A model generated the notes under the pieces. The model did not search any database. It was not told the origin of the DNA and saw nothing but the letters and a program-made list of their open reading frames with translations. From Larix kaempferi (lineage: Eukaryota; Streptophyta; Pinopsida; Pinales; Pinaceae): a stretch of 64,000 nt of DNA. The DNA is taken from positions 56,337,501 to 56,401,500 of the forward strand of contig BSBM01000001.1 of assembly GCA_027924585.1 (NCBI GenBank), in the 5' to 3' direction. Below, piece after piece: positions 1 through 12,500 of the stretch (positions are counted from its first letter, which is position 1; each line of letters starts with the position of its first letter). A program made the position numbers and the translations under genes.

Positions 1-130
1 TCAAAAATAGCTACTGTGCTGGAACTGCACATCAGCATAATTGCATCGCTTCTTTGGACTTCACTTCTTCAACTGCGCATTTATGAACTTCGCTTCCTCA
101 AAATGTTTCCAACTTTGGCCATGCCCAACA
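1..130 (-). repeat. Gypsy-B copy 1, 3' LTR fragment
   Basis: On the minus strand the LTR begins at 130 with TGTTGGGCATGG and runs off the left edge of the window. The same start, slightly changed, is found at 5534 (minus) and 30034 (plus). A purine tract, GTTAGGGGCC on the minus strand, lies just before it, as expected for a polypurine tract. The match to 5420-5534 is clear by eye over the whole fragment. Confidence 0.75.
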
Positions 131-169
131 GGCCCCTAACACTCACCTGTGGCTCATCCCCGAGCCACT

Positions 170-3050
170 CTAACCTAATTGTTCCATCTGCACATCCACT
201 GAGGTGCTTGATCGCGCAGTGAACTCTTGAACAGTTGCGCTAAGCTTCGCAACTATTTCCCTTTTCTCTTGCTCAGTTCCCTTGAACATGTCGAGCATTT
301 CCTTTGAAATGGGTTCTAAAAGTTGTTCCTTGACAGTATCCTCTGTTGCTCGGAGATCTTGCAACTTTGTCTCAATTTCTTCTGTCAAAGTTAGTGCTTC
401 TTCCTGCAGTGTCTGCAACCTTGAGGAAGCTTCTGCTTCCTTTGGTCTTAATGTTTCTATCTCTTTCTGAAGTTCTCTTCTCTTTGTGAACTTCTTCATC
501 TTTTGCCGTGCTGGAAATTATTTCATAGCAGCACTAACGGAATCCAGATCCTGTTTCTTCCGCTGCACTTCTCCCTGGATTCTTTGTAACTCCGGTTCTT
601 CTTGTAACCTGGCACAAACTTTAGAAACTTCATCTAGCAGGCTTTGGCATCTTACCACTTTCGCATAGATGCTTTCTGTAGAGGCCTTTAGTGCCTCTGC
701 TCTTGCTTCTTCTTCCTGCTTCGATGTTCCTTCCTATTGTTGAGGTGCTAACTCTGCAATTTTCGCTTGATGGGCAACTTCTATCTCAACAATTTTATCC
801 TTATGGTAAATTTCCAGCCCCATCATTTCGTCCTTCAAACTATCGACAACAATGCCGATCTTTAGGATGGATGTCTTGATTTATGGTTCTTCATCAAATT
901 CAAGCAGCTTCGCACAGACAGCTGAAACTGCTTCCTTTATTTTGCGTTATTTTTCCTTTACGTAGTCAAGCTCCTTTGTATTCAACGCACATTCCCCTTG
1001 CAACTGTTTGTAGTTTTCTTCCAGCCTTAGGTACTGGTTATGAGAGAATATGTCTCTTTTATGGATTTCCTCGGCTATCTGTGTATGCAGGTTATGCAGT
1101 CCCTCTATGGGTAGCATCCCCACATTGATTTCCAACTATGCGAGCCTTCGCGCTCCTTCAACCATCTCATCTATTGGGTATATGATAGACATTAGCTTGA
1201 TTTTGACTATCTGTCTTCTTGTTGTATAGGCAGGAGGACTTCTCCTTTGCTATATTGACTCGCCTAAGCGGTCGTCTTGGTCAGGTTCTTTTACCAAGTC
1301 TAGGTGGACTTGTTCCATTCTCGTAACCAAAATTTTCAGCTCGGCGATGCTTTACTTCACCTCCATTTGTGATGTTCCCTCCTTGGCATTTTTCAGCCCC
1401 ATCACATATTCAAGAATGCCGATACCCTTGCTGCGATGCACTCATAATCATCGTCATGCAACTGGGCATCCAACAGATTTTGAGTATCTTTTGTCTTCTT
1501 TCTTTGTGGCTTGTCCGACACTTCTGTATCAGGTTCTTTCCTCTTCTCTCCTACTCCTTGGTTTGAATTCGGGTTCTGCGTACTTGTGACCTCAGTATCT
1601 TTGTTTTCTCGGTCATCCTTTTTGCTCTCCTCAGATGAAGTGATGAGCATGGACGACGCATCGATTTTCCATTCATCCAGCCAATCGTCTAGGATCAAGT
1701 CGATCCTCTGCGCATTGAGTTGGTATTGTCCTTGACACCATGTTTCAGGTGTAATCAGTATGCATGGCTGTATGTATATGGAGTGTATCCCATCCTTGAA
1801 AATCATCTTCGGAATATATTGAGTCGTCACCTCCTTAGTAATGCGCGAAGTCTTCCTAATGACTGTGCATAGTTGTTCATAATAGGTGAACAACTGCTGG
1901 TTGGTCCACCTCTATTTATCTGGGTTGGATGAGGCCCACATGTTTGCATATATTACCCTGCGGCAATCGCTCGTGGCTACTAGTAAACCATTCTGATATA
2001 GGGGTTCCTTCCACCCCACGAAAGCAATGAGCACCAACAACCAGCTAAAGTGAAATGGTGATCCATTGTCTTGTGTGTCTCGGACATCCTCTAAAAATTC
2101 ATTCAGCAGATAGTTCACCCAGTTATATTGAAAACCATCCTTAGCCTTCTTAGCTAAGGCTACTACAACAGAAAAAACCTCTTTCGACCTAGACTTCCTT
2201 AGAATCCTTCCCGCAATCAACTGAATTGTGAACTGCAGAGGTTCATTTTTAATCATATCAGTTACAAAGCCTCTGGTTCCTTTGGTTAGTTAGAATTCGA
2301 CCTTTACTTTTGCGGCCAATTCTTTATCCTCTTTCTTCCCGATGAACTCAATTGAAGGGTCTTCACCCCTTTTGCTTAAGCCTGTAATTCTTGTGATAAG
2401 GTCAATAGTTATGTTTACCTTATGGTACAAATATATATACCCTTGGTGCGTGCATGAAAGCAGAGTGCGCACTACGACGTTGAGCTCATTGCTCCACTCA
2501 AAGTGTGGAATATGTAGCAAGTTGAGCAGTCCAGGCCCGGATAGCGGCTTGGCCCATTCTATTGGGACAACCGTCGCTTTCTTTGCAACCTCATCATACT
2601 TCCTATACATATACTTGTCTAGATGGAACTGTGGAAAATTTTCGTGATTCAACAAATCATAGTCTACAATTTGCAGTCGGGTATCTTACCGAGCAAGTTA
2701 TCCTTCACCTGCACATGGTTGGACATCGACAGTAAGGGAATATTGTATTGGGAATTCTTTTCAAGCAACATCTCTGGTACGTTGCTTTTTCTTGAGCTGC
2801 TGTATTCAAGAATGAGCCAGATTGGCGTTGGTGGGCTCACTTGTGGTGCAGGCGGCTTCTTAGTTCCTGCGGCCTTCGGATTTTCCTTGCCAGTGGCCTG
2901 CTGTTGATCTTTCTTCTGCTGTGGCGGTTGATTCCGGGGTGAATTTCTGGATGGGCCACCCTGGTCTTTTGTAGGTGACTTCATGATTTTTCCTAGACCA
3001 AAACGGTTGAAGGTACCCAAAATTTCTTCTAGATTCGGCTCTGCAGACAT
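170..3050 (-). pseudogene. Gypsy-B extra 3' ORF: plant-mobile-domain-like plus coiled coil (broken)
   Basis: The relic reads right to left. The first part (3050-2664) is rich in Pro, Gln and Lys. After a frame change, 2658-1402 is one frame of about 418 codons with two in-frame stops (2290-2292 and 1912-1914). This part has a helical region with motifs such as YLYHKVNITIDLITRITGL, reminiscent of the plant mobile domain or the 'putative plant transposon protein' domain, then an acidic/basic tail. From about 1380 to 170 several shifted frames encode a long Glu/Lys/Gln-rich coiled coil. It sits between an integrase tail and the 3' LTR, so it is an extra ORF of an LTR element. Domain naming is by resemblance; the function is unknown. 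A related coiled-coil ORF lies at 29032-30021. Confidence 0.65.
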
Positions 3051-3159
3051 ATGCTAGCAAGCGACTATTGCTTTCAGCTGGTGAACACTTAGGATTTTTA
3101 TAGACGGTAAAATTTAAAATTCGTGTTAAAAATCGTGAGAAAATAGTCTTTACCATTTA

Positions 3160-3600
3160 TAGGATTTTTACCCGGATGATGTGCCCTTAATGGATAGCTT
3201 TGACATTAAATGTTATAACCGTTTGTGAAATCCCTCGAGGATCTCGGTCTTTTCCGCCATTGAATGCGTTGGGAATGGATAAATTAGGCATTAAGTGCCA
3301 TGTCCGTTGGCTCATATCTCGCTGAGATATCGATCATTTCCGTAATTTATTATGTCTGATCAGACAAACTTTCCTTAATTGTTGATATCTGCTCGTGCCA
3401 CCAGGCTGTGTAATAGTTAAGTTAAGTATTAAATACCATGTCCATTCCCCGGATCTCACTGATATCCTGGCCCTTTCCCTCATTGAATAGGTTCTGACAA
3501 ACAAGATTTTCTTTAAATGCGGGGATTTGTCGGTGCCTACATAGTGGATAACGGCACAATCGACCGACAATCTGAATAGCGAGTAACTTACTGACCGACA
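3160..3600. repeat. Degenerate tandem repeats in Gypsy-B spacer
   Basis: Between the integrase tail and the extra ORF, a block recurs about three times. It combines 'cattaa(g/a)tgccatgtcc', 'atctcgctgagatat' and 'tttccctcattgaat' motifs. No coding potential is visible. The spacer 3051-3898 otherwise holds only T-rich sequence near 3675-3700. Confidence 0.45.
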
Positions 3601-3898
3601 TACTATAACGGTTATCTTTTCCTTCGGACCGCGCTAGCGATTTTCTGGTATGCGTAGTTCATTGCGCATTTCCCTTCTTCTTCTTCTTCTTTTTTTAAAC
3701 TTCGCAGTGCGAATGTTCTGATACTTCGCATTTCAGCTTCTGGTGTGTACTTCACATCTGCGGTTTCAGCATGCACTTTTCATTTCTTATTTCACGGAAC
3801 TTCGTATTTGACCAAAACTTTGTGCAAAATTTTACTCTCGCATTCTTAGTGTCCAATTTCAACTGCACTTGACACTTAGAATTTTCTTCACTTCTGAT

Positions 3899-4228
3899 TA
3901 CTGAGGGCCAGGAGAAGTAGGACTATCCATGTAGGGTTTTAGTCTACTTCCATTAATAAGGCCTGGTAGGTTTTCTCCCATCAATGTGGCTAACTGAACT
4001 ACGCCACCGTTAGTAACATTCTTGATAATCTATGGCCCTAGCCAATGCATTTTAAATCTTCCGGGAAACTTCATGAATTTACTATCATAAAGGAGTACAA
4101 GGTCTCCTAACTGAAATAAGTTGTGCTTAATGTGGCGATCATGCCATTCTTTTTCTCTGTCTTTCTGCACTTGCTAGTGAAATCCTGCAACGGAACCATT
4201 TGTTGGGTATGAACCTCATTCTTTAACT
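3899..4228 (-). pseudogene. Ty3/gypsy integrase C-terminal tail (relic)
   Basis: Read on the minus strand, with one frame change, this encodes the end of a gypsy integrase. The segment FQLGDLVLLYDSKFMKFPGR is followed by a KMHWLGP-like stretch, the GPY/F-type module, and ends in SPGPQ and a stop. Everything upstream (gag, protease, RT, RNase H, integrase core) is missing: the LTR/leader joins almost directly to this tail. This makes the element a large internal-deletion derivative. Confidence is high for the family and moderate for exact ends. Confidence 0.7.
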
Positions 4229-4239
4229 TTCTTGTATTG

Positions 4240-5534
4240 ACCCAAGTTCTGCGCAGTTGTGGTCCAACGAAACCCATCTTCATCGGCCCTTTCGGCAACA
4301 TCCTGCGAACAAGCTGAGGTCTCACTTGAGGCGAAGTTATGGGGGATTACAGAAGCAGGTTTTTGTAATCAGGTGATGTGCGGTTAACAGAATGGGGAAC
4401 AACGTGAAGTATTGCCTACTTCACGTCTACCTATTATATTATAGTGTGTACTAGGACTATGCACTTTGGATGGCCACTTAAACAATAGAACAACGCAACT
4501 CCAGACTACTCTACTTCTTAACAATCACACACTTTATAGGCTTCACTGACTTAGTGTTATTTCTACTACTTATGCATTCAACATATACATAAATACTTGT
4601 GCATTAATTCGTAGATGTTCCATACCTAGCATATTATTCTCATTGATCATATACGTGAAAATACATATAAAAGCACGAACATCAGAAGCATAAGTGCAAA
4701 TGTAAACATAAGCATAAGTATACACAATCGCACAGATTCAAGCACATAACACACTTATTAACGTGGTTCACCCCCCATATGGGAGCTACATCCACGTGAA
4801 CTGTTGATTATATTAATGGGAAGGGTTCAACAGTTCCAGTCTGCGCACTCAGCTGCAAACTCTTCTCTCTACAATAGGTCTCTGCACACACAACTGTAGA
4901 GCCTGTTTCTCTCTTTAGCGGGTCTCTGCGCACGCAGCTGTAGAGCCTCTTTACAATACTTAGTATTTCGACAAGATCAAAATAATACCATGAGAGATCA
5001 ACCAAAAATCAACCCTTCCCTTACAAAATTGCCCCTTTTATAGATCGTTCCCGCATGTCACGTCTTTACAATGAATATGGGCCCAAAACCCTAGAGTTTC
5101 AAAAAATGGTGCGGTTACCCACTCGCCTCTAGCCGCCTTTCTATGCCACTCCTAGCTTTGACGCCCTTATGATAGCTGCAGTTCTCATGAAATGGCTCTA
5201 ACTGCATAGTGGCGTGTCCCTTTCCACCACTCTAGAATTTATGTTGATGTCGCCCCACCATTTTGCCTCTAAGGGTTTCTGCCACTTTGGATGATAGGTC
5301 GCTTTCATATGCTTCCATGCTGCTCCTTACCCAACTCTCAGGAATGATGGATTCTCTTACCAAAAATAGGCCACTACTAGACCTTACTTTACTTATATTC
5401 TTTGTCAAAAATAGCTGTTGTGATGGAACTGGGCATCAACAGAACTGCGCCACTTCTTTGGACTTCACTTCTTCAACTGCGCATTTTTGAACTTCGATTC
5501 CTCAAAATTGTGCCAACTTGGGCCATTCCCAACA
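4240..5534 (-). repeat. Gypsy-B copy 1, 5' LTR
   Basis: It starts at 5534 (minus) with TGTTGGGAATGG, matching the fragment at 1-130 and the LTR at 30034. The inner end is set by where homology with 31485-31580 stops, near 4243, so it is approximate. The 'tggggg.gtgaaccacgttaa' block and the 'gcagctgagtgcgcagac' block recur at 30890 and 30750 in the other copy. Confidence 0.6.
5031..5043 (-). promoter_or_regulatory. TATA box of Gypsy-B LTR
   Basis: The minus strand reads CTATAAAAGGGGC in the middle of the LTR, followed by AAGGGAAGGGTT. The homologous place in the second copy (30661-30673) reads CTATTTAAGGAGGC, followed by GGGAAAGGGTT. Confidence 0.6.
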
Positions 5535-8500
5535 AGTTCATAACCCAATCAATCCCTTAGGTTGACGAGAAAAACTTCATTTGCTTGGGGTTAATTTTGA
5601 ATGTTCAGGCATTTAATTAATTAGGGAGTGTGGTTTATTTTTCCTAAAGTTTAATATGCACTTAAGAATAATTATTTTTCATCAAAATAAGTTAATTTTA
5701 TTTTTAAATGAATTGGATAATGCTCCACAAGTGTGCCTTAGAGGATAAGGTTGACCAAAGAGGTGACTTGCAAGAAAATATAGGTGAAAGTATCCAAAGC
5801 TAGAAAATCAGGAAAAAGAAAGAAAAGATGGTACAAAGCAGAAAGGTAGCAAAACTCAGGAAAAGAAGCATAAATCAGAAAGCATCACAAAAGCATAAAG
5901 CAGGATAAAGATAGAACAAGAGGACAAATCAGAAAAGTAGGATAAGGCAAAAAAGCAAGAAAAAGCAGTAAAAAGCAAAGCAAGATAGAAAAGCTAAAGC
6001 AGAAAGCAAAGCAGAAAAGGAGAAAAGGATGAAAGCAAGATTTACTTATCCATACATGAGGGTGAATTAGCATAGGATACTTTATCCTCAATTCATATTT
6101 CATCTATACAAGAAAGAGAGCACACCACTATCACATCTTTTGACAGTTTGAGAATTGGAGTGAGTGCAATTGTGCCTCAATGACTAGGGATATGTGCCCC
6201 TAGTCCAAGATGGGAGATGTGCCACTACTTCCTGTGAGATGATGATGGTATTCGGACATTGTAATCGATATTATTGCAGGTCATGAAGCCTGCACCATTG
6301 GATTATGATCCTGTGACAAATATTTGATATCTCTCCATGCAGATCTATGAGTATTTTCCTAGTCTTTCTTGATGAAAGAGCTTGTTCTTGATGTATCTAT
6401 TTCTTGAAAACTATATGGTGTATGAATCATTTACTGATGGTTTATATGACTATAATAATGGACCTATTATTTCAATTCTGAATTTTTAATGAATAAAAAT
6501 CTGATTCCAATACCTCTTCTTGCACATAGTCTAGATTTCATTGAAAATGAGTTAGTTTCTAGAACTTGTTTGGTAAATGGATGAGTATTTGTCCAAATGA
6601 AGTGATTTTTGTTTCTGATGTTAATTAATATTCCATATGAATCATTCCAATATTAATATCATAAATTCATGAGCCTCTTAGACTGTTTTGGAAGTCATAA
6701 ATTTGGCCTAGTTGTACAATCCTTAAAGGAAATTTTTCTTGTAGGTTTGTGAGACCTCCTCAGAACCTTCCAAAACTTGTTGGAGAGAACCTAGGATGTT
6801 CATTGACTGTTATTTTATTTTATTTATCCTCCCCAAGTCAAAATACTTCACCATTGGTTCTCATTCAATGCTTAGTTGAAGTTCTAGTTTGCATATGCTG
6901 TGGTGCTCAGGAGCCTTGGAGTAGACTTCAGCCTGGATGATGTTTGTAACATTAATGGTCCCAATACATTATGCAAAGGTTATACCAGTTGGAATGATCC
7001 TCATTCCTTCCAAATTCCTTTGATTTTTCCCTCCTATAGTCAAACTAGTTACCATAGTCCATTGTTTTTCCTTGAGTCTTGTAGGAGAGTTAGTTAGTGT
7101 ATCATTAGTACTAGTTGGTACATTACATTGATAAATTTCAAATCAATCAGGGATTTTTATATTATACTCAAACATAAATATTTACAACATCTTTGGTCAT
7201 CCTATATCATTTGTGTCAAACGTCTAGCCTTTGCATGATTGCATCAATAATTACATCATGGGGTCAAAAATGGGGTGTTACATAGTGTATTCCATCTTCA
7301 CAAGGATGGTTTGCACATAAATGTCACCAATTGGGGAGCTACACTCATCTCTCTCGCTCTAGTATTAAATGTAATATTACCTCTAAAAACTAATCTAACA
7401 TTAAACCCCTTTACCATACTTTCAATAATTTCATCACATTAATCCTATTAATGTTTGTAGGCCATATAGTAGATGTTTCTCTTGGATATGAATCTCAACT
7501 CATATATGGTATCGAATCAATTGTTTCTATATGCACTTTCATTCTTAGTTCTGCTTCATTGCTCTATTCATTTCTCAAGCAACTCCATTGATATTGTATT
7601 CTCACATTTATAGTAACTCGTGTACCTATAGAAATATTCCTAACAGCTGGACTTTCTAGATGTCAAATACTATCTCGTAATATAAATATTTTATTTAGTT
7701 AACTTAGATCTCATTCCTTTGGATTATTTAACTTGAATATTTATTAAAGTACAAATAATTTTCAAACAAATATACATCATTAATGTTTTATGTCCACTTC
7801 ACATTGTTGATAAAATTAAATTACCAATGGCTACTATTTATTTTTGTGTGGACTTTCAAGTTTAGTCTATGGAATCAAATCTATATTTTGTGCATCTTGT
7901 GTGTTACATTATTACGATTTTCTTTATCCAAAATAAATTATTATATATTTTTCATCTATTTTAGCACTTTCTGAATAAAAACGTTGTAGCTATTGGATCA
8001 TTAGGGCCCATTATATGGGCATGTCCGACTTTCACGATTTCGGGTCCAAAACATTTTGAAGCCTATTTAAAGCCTTAAATGGTCATTTTCATGGACAAAA
8101 ATTTGTGATCTTAACCGTCATTTACTTCACATTATTCTACACATTGAGATATTTCCACTAACCAAGGATAATTTTAGGGGTGAAATTTAGCCCATGGGCT
8201 ATTTTTCCATGTTTTTTTCCAAAAAACGATTCGCTAATTTGCACTTTTTGAAGTCCCATTTCGCCCAATTTTGACGGGGTAAACTTTTTTCACTCTACAA
8301 ATCACCAAATTATTATATAAACTATACAAAATCCTTAGAAATTGAAATAATTTTAGAAAATATCACCAAATATTTTATAGTTGACATTTTAAGAATTGGT
8401 AAGATTCACCAAGGTTTATACACTTTTAAATAAGTATGGGTCCTTAAAATTATCCCTGCCACTAACATGAAAATAACCTCATTTATATTGTGTTCATATG

Positions 8501-9713
8501 CATAAGTTACATCTCACACAAGTTGATCTATCTTGTTGACCACCATGGTACCAAGTGGATTCCATGTTAGCTTCCATTAATCACATAGGTGGAGCTAGTC
8601 ACATGTGAACTTTCAAGAAGATTCTAGAGGGTCCATAACCATGGGGGTTGAGGAATATAGAAATACTAACCCTAACCCTAGACACCTATTGGACTATGTT
8701 AAATACTTGGCTACTAATAAAGGAAGGGGTTTCATTCTTATTATATTGTTTACTATACCATAGTTGAGCAGAGCATCTAGGTGTCATATATTCAATAAGA
8801 GCATAGGAAGTAGAAGATCTTGTAGCAGCCATTCAATCCAAAATATCCATGGAAACTCCATAGTGAGTGCACTTTCTTTGTACTTGCATTTAATAGCTAA
8901 GCATAAAAGAGTGGAGCATAAGCCTCAAATTCTAGGTAGGTTTATCCCATATTGAGTTTTCTTATTGGATATAGTGTGTTCATTATGTGGATGATGTGTT
9001 ATTTGCTTAGATTCTTTCATTTTAGTTTGAGTTTATTTTTTGTTTCATGTATTAATATAATAAAATTAAATATGAATGTCTAAATTAATACACTACATAA
9101 TAATATATTTTTAGAGTATTATAATATATGTTTTGACAAATTATTCCAATGGAATATCCTTGCTAGTTTACAGATCATATTAGTATCACATTAGTTTTCT
9201 TTGGGGATTTTGTGGAAAGATACAATATCTAGGATTTGATTTTAGTAACAAGTATAAAACCCTAGCTATAGTGGATGAGTACACAAAAAAAATCCATGAG
9301 ATGAGTTAGACGAGATATTTTCAAAGTTGGAAGCACAAGTCAGTAACATTTCTTGCAACATGTCTATTTTCATGGTACCTCTAGAGAACATTTTGGATCT
9401 TTTTGGCAGTTTGGTAGCTCTAACTCAAAATGATAGCCCATATATATCGTGACATTACATATCTATTATTATACTAGTATTTTCTTTATTGGTTGTACAT
9501 GACCTTAATTGTAGTTGTATGGTCGGAGAGAATTGTAATTGTACCCTTTGAGACCTAGTTTTAGGATCATCTCATCCCTTTTTTCCATATGATACATTGT
9601 ATATGAAGGTTTCCCCCTTGAGGATGAATCTTATTCATCTCTTTAATTCATTTTTAAGGCATTGGATTACCCTCTCTTTATTATTATGATATTTTAGGAA
9701 TTTGGTGCATAAC
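5535..9713. other. No recognisable gene; AT-rich, possible LTR remains at right end
   Basis: No convincing coding region is seen on either strand. About 5780-6050 is an A/G-rich stretch with irregular repeats of 'aaagcagaaaag'. About 9100-9713 directly precedes a primer binding site and so probably contains the end of the Gypsy-A 5' LTR, ending GCATAACA. The LTR start could not be placed because the 3' LTR is missing. Confidence 0.5.
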
Positions 9714-9716
9714 ATT

Positions 9717-9729
9717 TGGTATAAGATCC
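9717..9729 (+). other. Primer binding site, Gypsy-A
   Basis: TGGTATAAGATCC follows the LTR-like end GCATAACA. It resembles the plant initiator-tRNA-Met site TGGTATCAGAGCC with two changes. Confidence 0.5.
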
Positions 9730-10439
9730 ATTTTCACTATAAAAAAATTGGGGACGTTTTAGATAGTGAAACTTGGAGAAGCCTCAGAGGAAATAAAGAA
9801 GCACATTTGATACAAAATTTAGGTCCTATTTCATTAAATTTTGGATTTATAGTATGTGGAAGTTAGGGTTCTTTACTAGTCCAAAACCTGGCCTCAAATA
9901 GGTGTTCTTCGTAAAATTATTATATCTGTAGCTTCATAGATCCAAATTGAGTGACACCTATTGCGTTAGAAATAAGATAGACTAGAGTGTTTGTGGTAAT
10001 AATTTCACAATAAGATAAGGAAAATTTGACATGTGGTCAGACGTACAAGTTCTCTTTTGAAAGGGACAAAAATAAAAGTTTTGGGAAAGTTACCATAACT
10101 CTCTCTTGGAACATCATAATTGGGTCAAACCTATAGCATTGCAACGAAGACATAATAGGATGCTACATGAAAAAAAATTAGACTCAGAGGGGATGATTTT
10201 TTACAGATAATTCAAGAGTAAGGTCAACCAACAAGACAACCTACAAACTAGGGTTTTTAAAGGTATGTTAACTTGAAACTTGCATAAAGTTTGATTAGAT
10301 ATATGTTTTGGGTGATTCAAAAGGTGTGATAAAGAAGGCTTAGAGAATAACATTTTGAAAATAAAAATGATATCTAATGGAAAGAGGTGGAGTAAAATTT
10401 ACTTCTCCCACTAAACCTCACGAAATCTCAACCATGACT

Positions 10440-11331
10440 TATAAATAAAATGAAGAATGTGTAACCAACTATCCAATTTGGAGGCCAACTATAAGGAATT
10501 GAATGATAGGTTAGCGACACATACTCATTTGGTAGACACAAAAAAGGTTATAAAAAATGAGTTAAAAAATATAGCCGGTAAAGAGGATCTCTAAAAGTTG
10601 GCCAAGGAGATGGTTAGAAAAGAGGATCTCAAAGTTATGAAGGGGAAAATTCTTGATGAGATGAGACATTTCTTTCCTCATAATATAACTCCTCAAGAAG
10701 AGGATAATGAGAACAATAGGGACTTGTCATAGTCACATATTGAGAAAATTGGAAAACAATAGGTTTGAGTCCCCAACATTTGATCATTCATCACATCATC
10801 ATGGGTTCAAATTAGGACCAAGGAACTAATTCATTATCAATATTGATATGAGAAATTTTGATGGCAATGATCTGCTATGAATATTCCAACTAGAGCAATG
10901 CTTTGATCTACACCAAGTGCCAACTTTACAAAAGGTAACTATTGCATCCTTGTATTTAGAACCTAATCAATTTTTATGGTACCAATGGATTTGTAATTGT
11001 AAAATGAAATGTATTGTATATTGGTCTATACTTCTGAATGAATTGATAGAATATTATGGGGATATTAATAAAAATTCCTTTTTTAGGCAATTGATAAATC
11101 TCAAGAAAAAGGGTCTGGTTACAAAGCACGTTAAGTAGTTTCAGAATTTGAATCTTAGAGTGAAGAACCTTCCAGAGGATAATTTGTTGGATCTATTTAT
11201 GGGCGCTTTAAGGGGAAACATTCAACATAATGTATGTCTCTTTGAACCTAAATCATTCAAGAAATTTTTTAGTTTGGAAAGGAAGGTTGAAAGTAATAAT
11301 ATGGCTACTAGAAGGGCTTCTACTAACACCT
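10440..11331 (+). pseudogene. Gypsy-A gag, first part (relic)
   Basis: Scattered stops and shifts interrupt a gag-like reading. A Lys/Glu-rich coiled region (about 10450-10720) is followed by the retrotransposon-gag fold at 10850-11300, with LYLEPNQFLWYQW, FFRQLINLKKKG and LLDLFMGALRGNIQ. This is typical of plant chromovirus-type Ty3/gypsy gag. The reading stops at 11331, where a solo LTR is inserted, and resumes at 12312. Confidence 0.65.
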
Positions 11332-12311
11332 TGTTATGTGGAATTCTGCCCTACGGATAAGTCAAAATTCCCTTAGACTAAAGCAGACTTTAACTAACTC
11401 TAGGCTAAGAACAAAACAAAACAAATGCTACCTTGAATCCCTAGATCTAACAAACATCTCAGGATTAAAATGCTGAAGAGAATAGGAGGAGTTTGACTGA
11501 CCTTCTATCCAAATGCTTGTTTTTGGTATTTGCTCCAAGCTCCAAGCCCTCACAAGTGAACCTGTTAAAATGGAACCAAAACACAAGAATGCACTATTCT
11601 CTAGTAACCTGAAACATGAGTTAGGATCTAAATCTATGAAAGATACAAATCATATCATTAGAACAAAATTAACACGTATGATTTGGGAAAACAAGACAAG
11701 TTATTCCATTACAACTTGAAGAATACTTACAAAAGGTGCTTGATGTCCAAGCCAATATTCCAACTCCAAGTGTCTTCTCCTCTAGCTATCTCCAAAATGC
11801 TGTAAGACCATAAGTTTGGTGCTCTCAAGAGTCCCCCCCTTTTCCAATGGCATACCTCTCTTTTATAGTGAATGGTGAGGTTAACCAACAAGAGAGATGG
11901 GTGGATCTAAGGAGAGATAAGTGGATCAGGGTTTCTAATCGAAGGAGATGAGTTGAGATCGAATCAAGGAACCCAATCTTCCATTATCTTCGAAAATCCA
12001 AAATCCCATGAGCCAAGGGAAAAAAGCTATTAAAAGAGTACCGCGCTTTGTAAAGACTGCAGAACGCGGCACTGCCGCGCTTTGGGGAAAAAGAAGAACG
12101 CGGTAGTGTCTAGTACCGCGTTTTGGGAAAATAGCAAGGCGCGGTAGTGTGTGAAAATAAAGTCCAAGGTGGGTCAAAACTTGGCAGGGTGGATTCACCT
12201 TCAAGGTTGACTCATCATCTGTCTCTTCTGGATGGTTTAAAACAGTAGGGAAAGTGTCGTCAACTTGTTTTGTGATGGGGATGCGACACTGTGAAATATA
12301 GAGGTATAACA
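11332..12311. mobile_element. Solo LTR (980 bp) inserted in Gypsy-A gag
   Basis: The insert starts TGTTAT and ends ATAACA, a perfect inverted terminal hexamer. It is flanked by the direct repeat CACCT at 11327-11331 and 12312-12316. Removing the insert and one CACCT restores continuity of the gag reading. Inside there is a TATA-like CTTTTATAG at about 11868 and a GC-rich cluster (12035-12150) with four copies of an 'accgcg/cgcggta' motif. No protein is encoded. It is best explained as a solo LTR, or a very short LTR element, of a family not otherwise seen here. Confidence 0.75.
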
Positions 12312-12316
12312 CACCT

Positions 12317-12500
12317 ATAGAGAAGGAGATGCTTCCTCCCCTAACCTCACTCAACCTACAAGGTTGACGCCTCAAGAAGTGGTGGACAAAAGATAAAAGG
12401 GAATATGTTTCAATTGTGATGGAAAGTATAGTAAGGGGAATTAGTATGGTGAGAAGAAATTATTCTATATAGATTGTGAAGAGGAAGAAGATACATGACT
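12317..12500 (+). pseudogene. Gypsy-A gag, zinc-knuckle part (relic)
   Basis: This resumes the gag interrupted at 11331. It encodes a Pro/Thr-rich linker, then ICFNCDGKYSKG and FYIDCEEEEDT. That is the altered CX2C zinc-knuckle segment and acidic tail characteristic of this gypsy lineage. One in-frame stop precedes the knuckle. Confidence 0.65.

Noticed and set aside
7276-9713. A 2.4-kb Gypsy-A 5' LTR starting TGTTACATAG
   Set aside because: The TGTTA/TAACA ends match, but no second LTR copy is available to confirm and the G-rich tract before it would be misplaced for a 5' LTR.
11935-12375. 146-codon minus-strand ORF
   Set aside because: It spans the solo LTR end and Gypsy-A gag and shows no domain; it is a chance frame.
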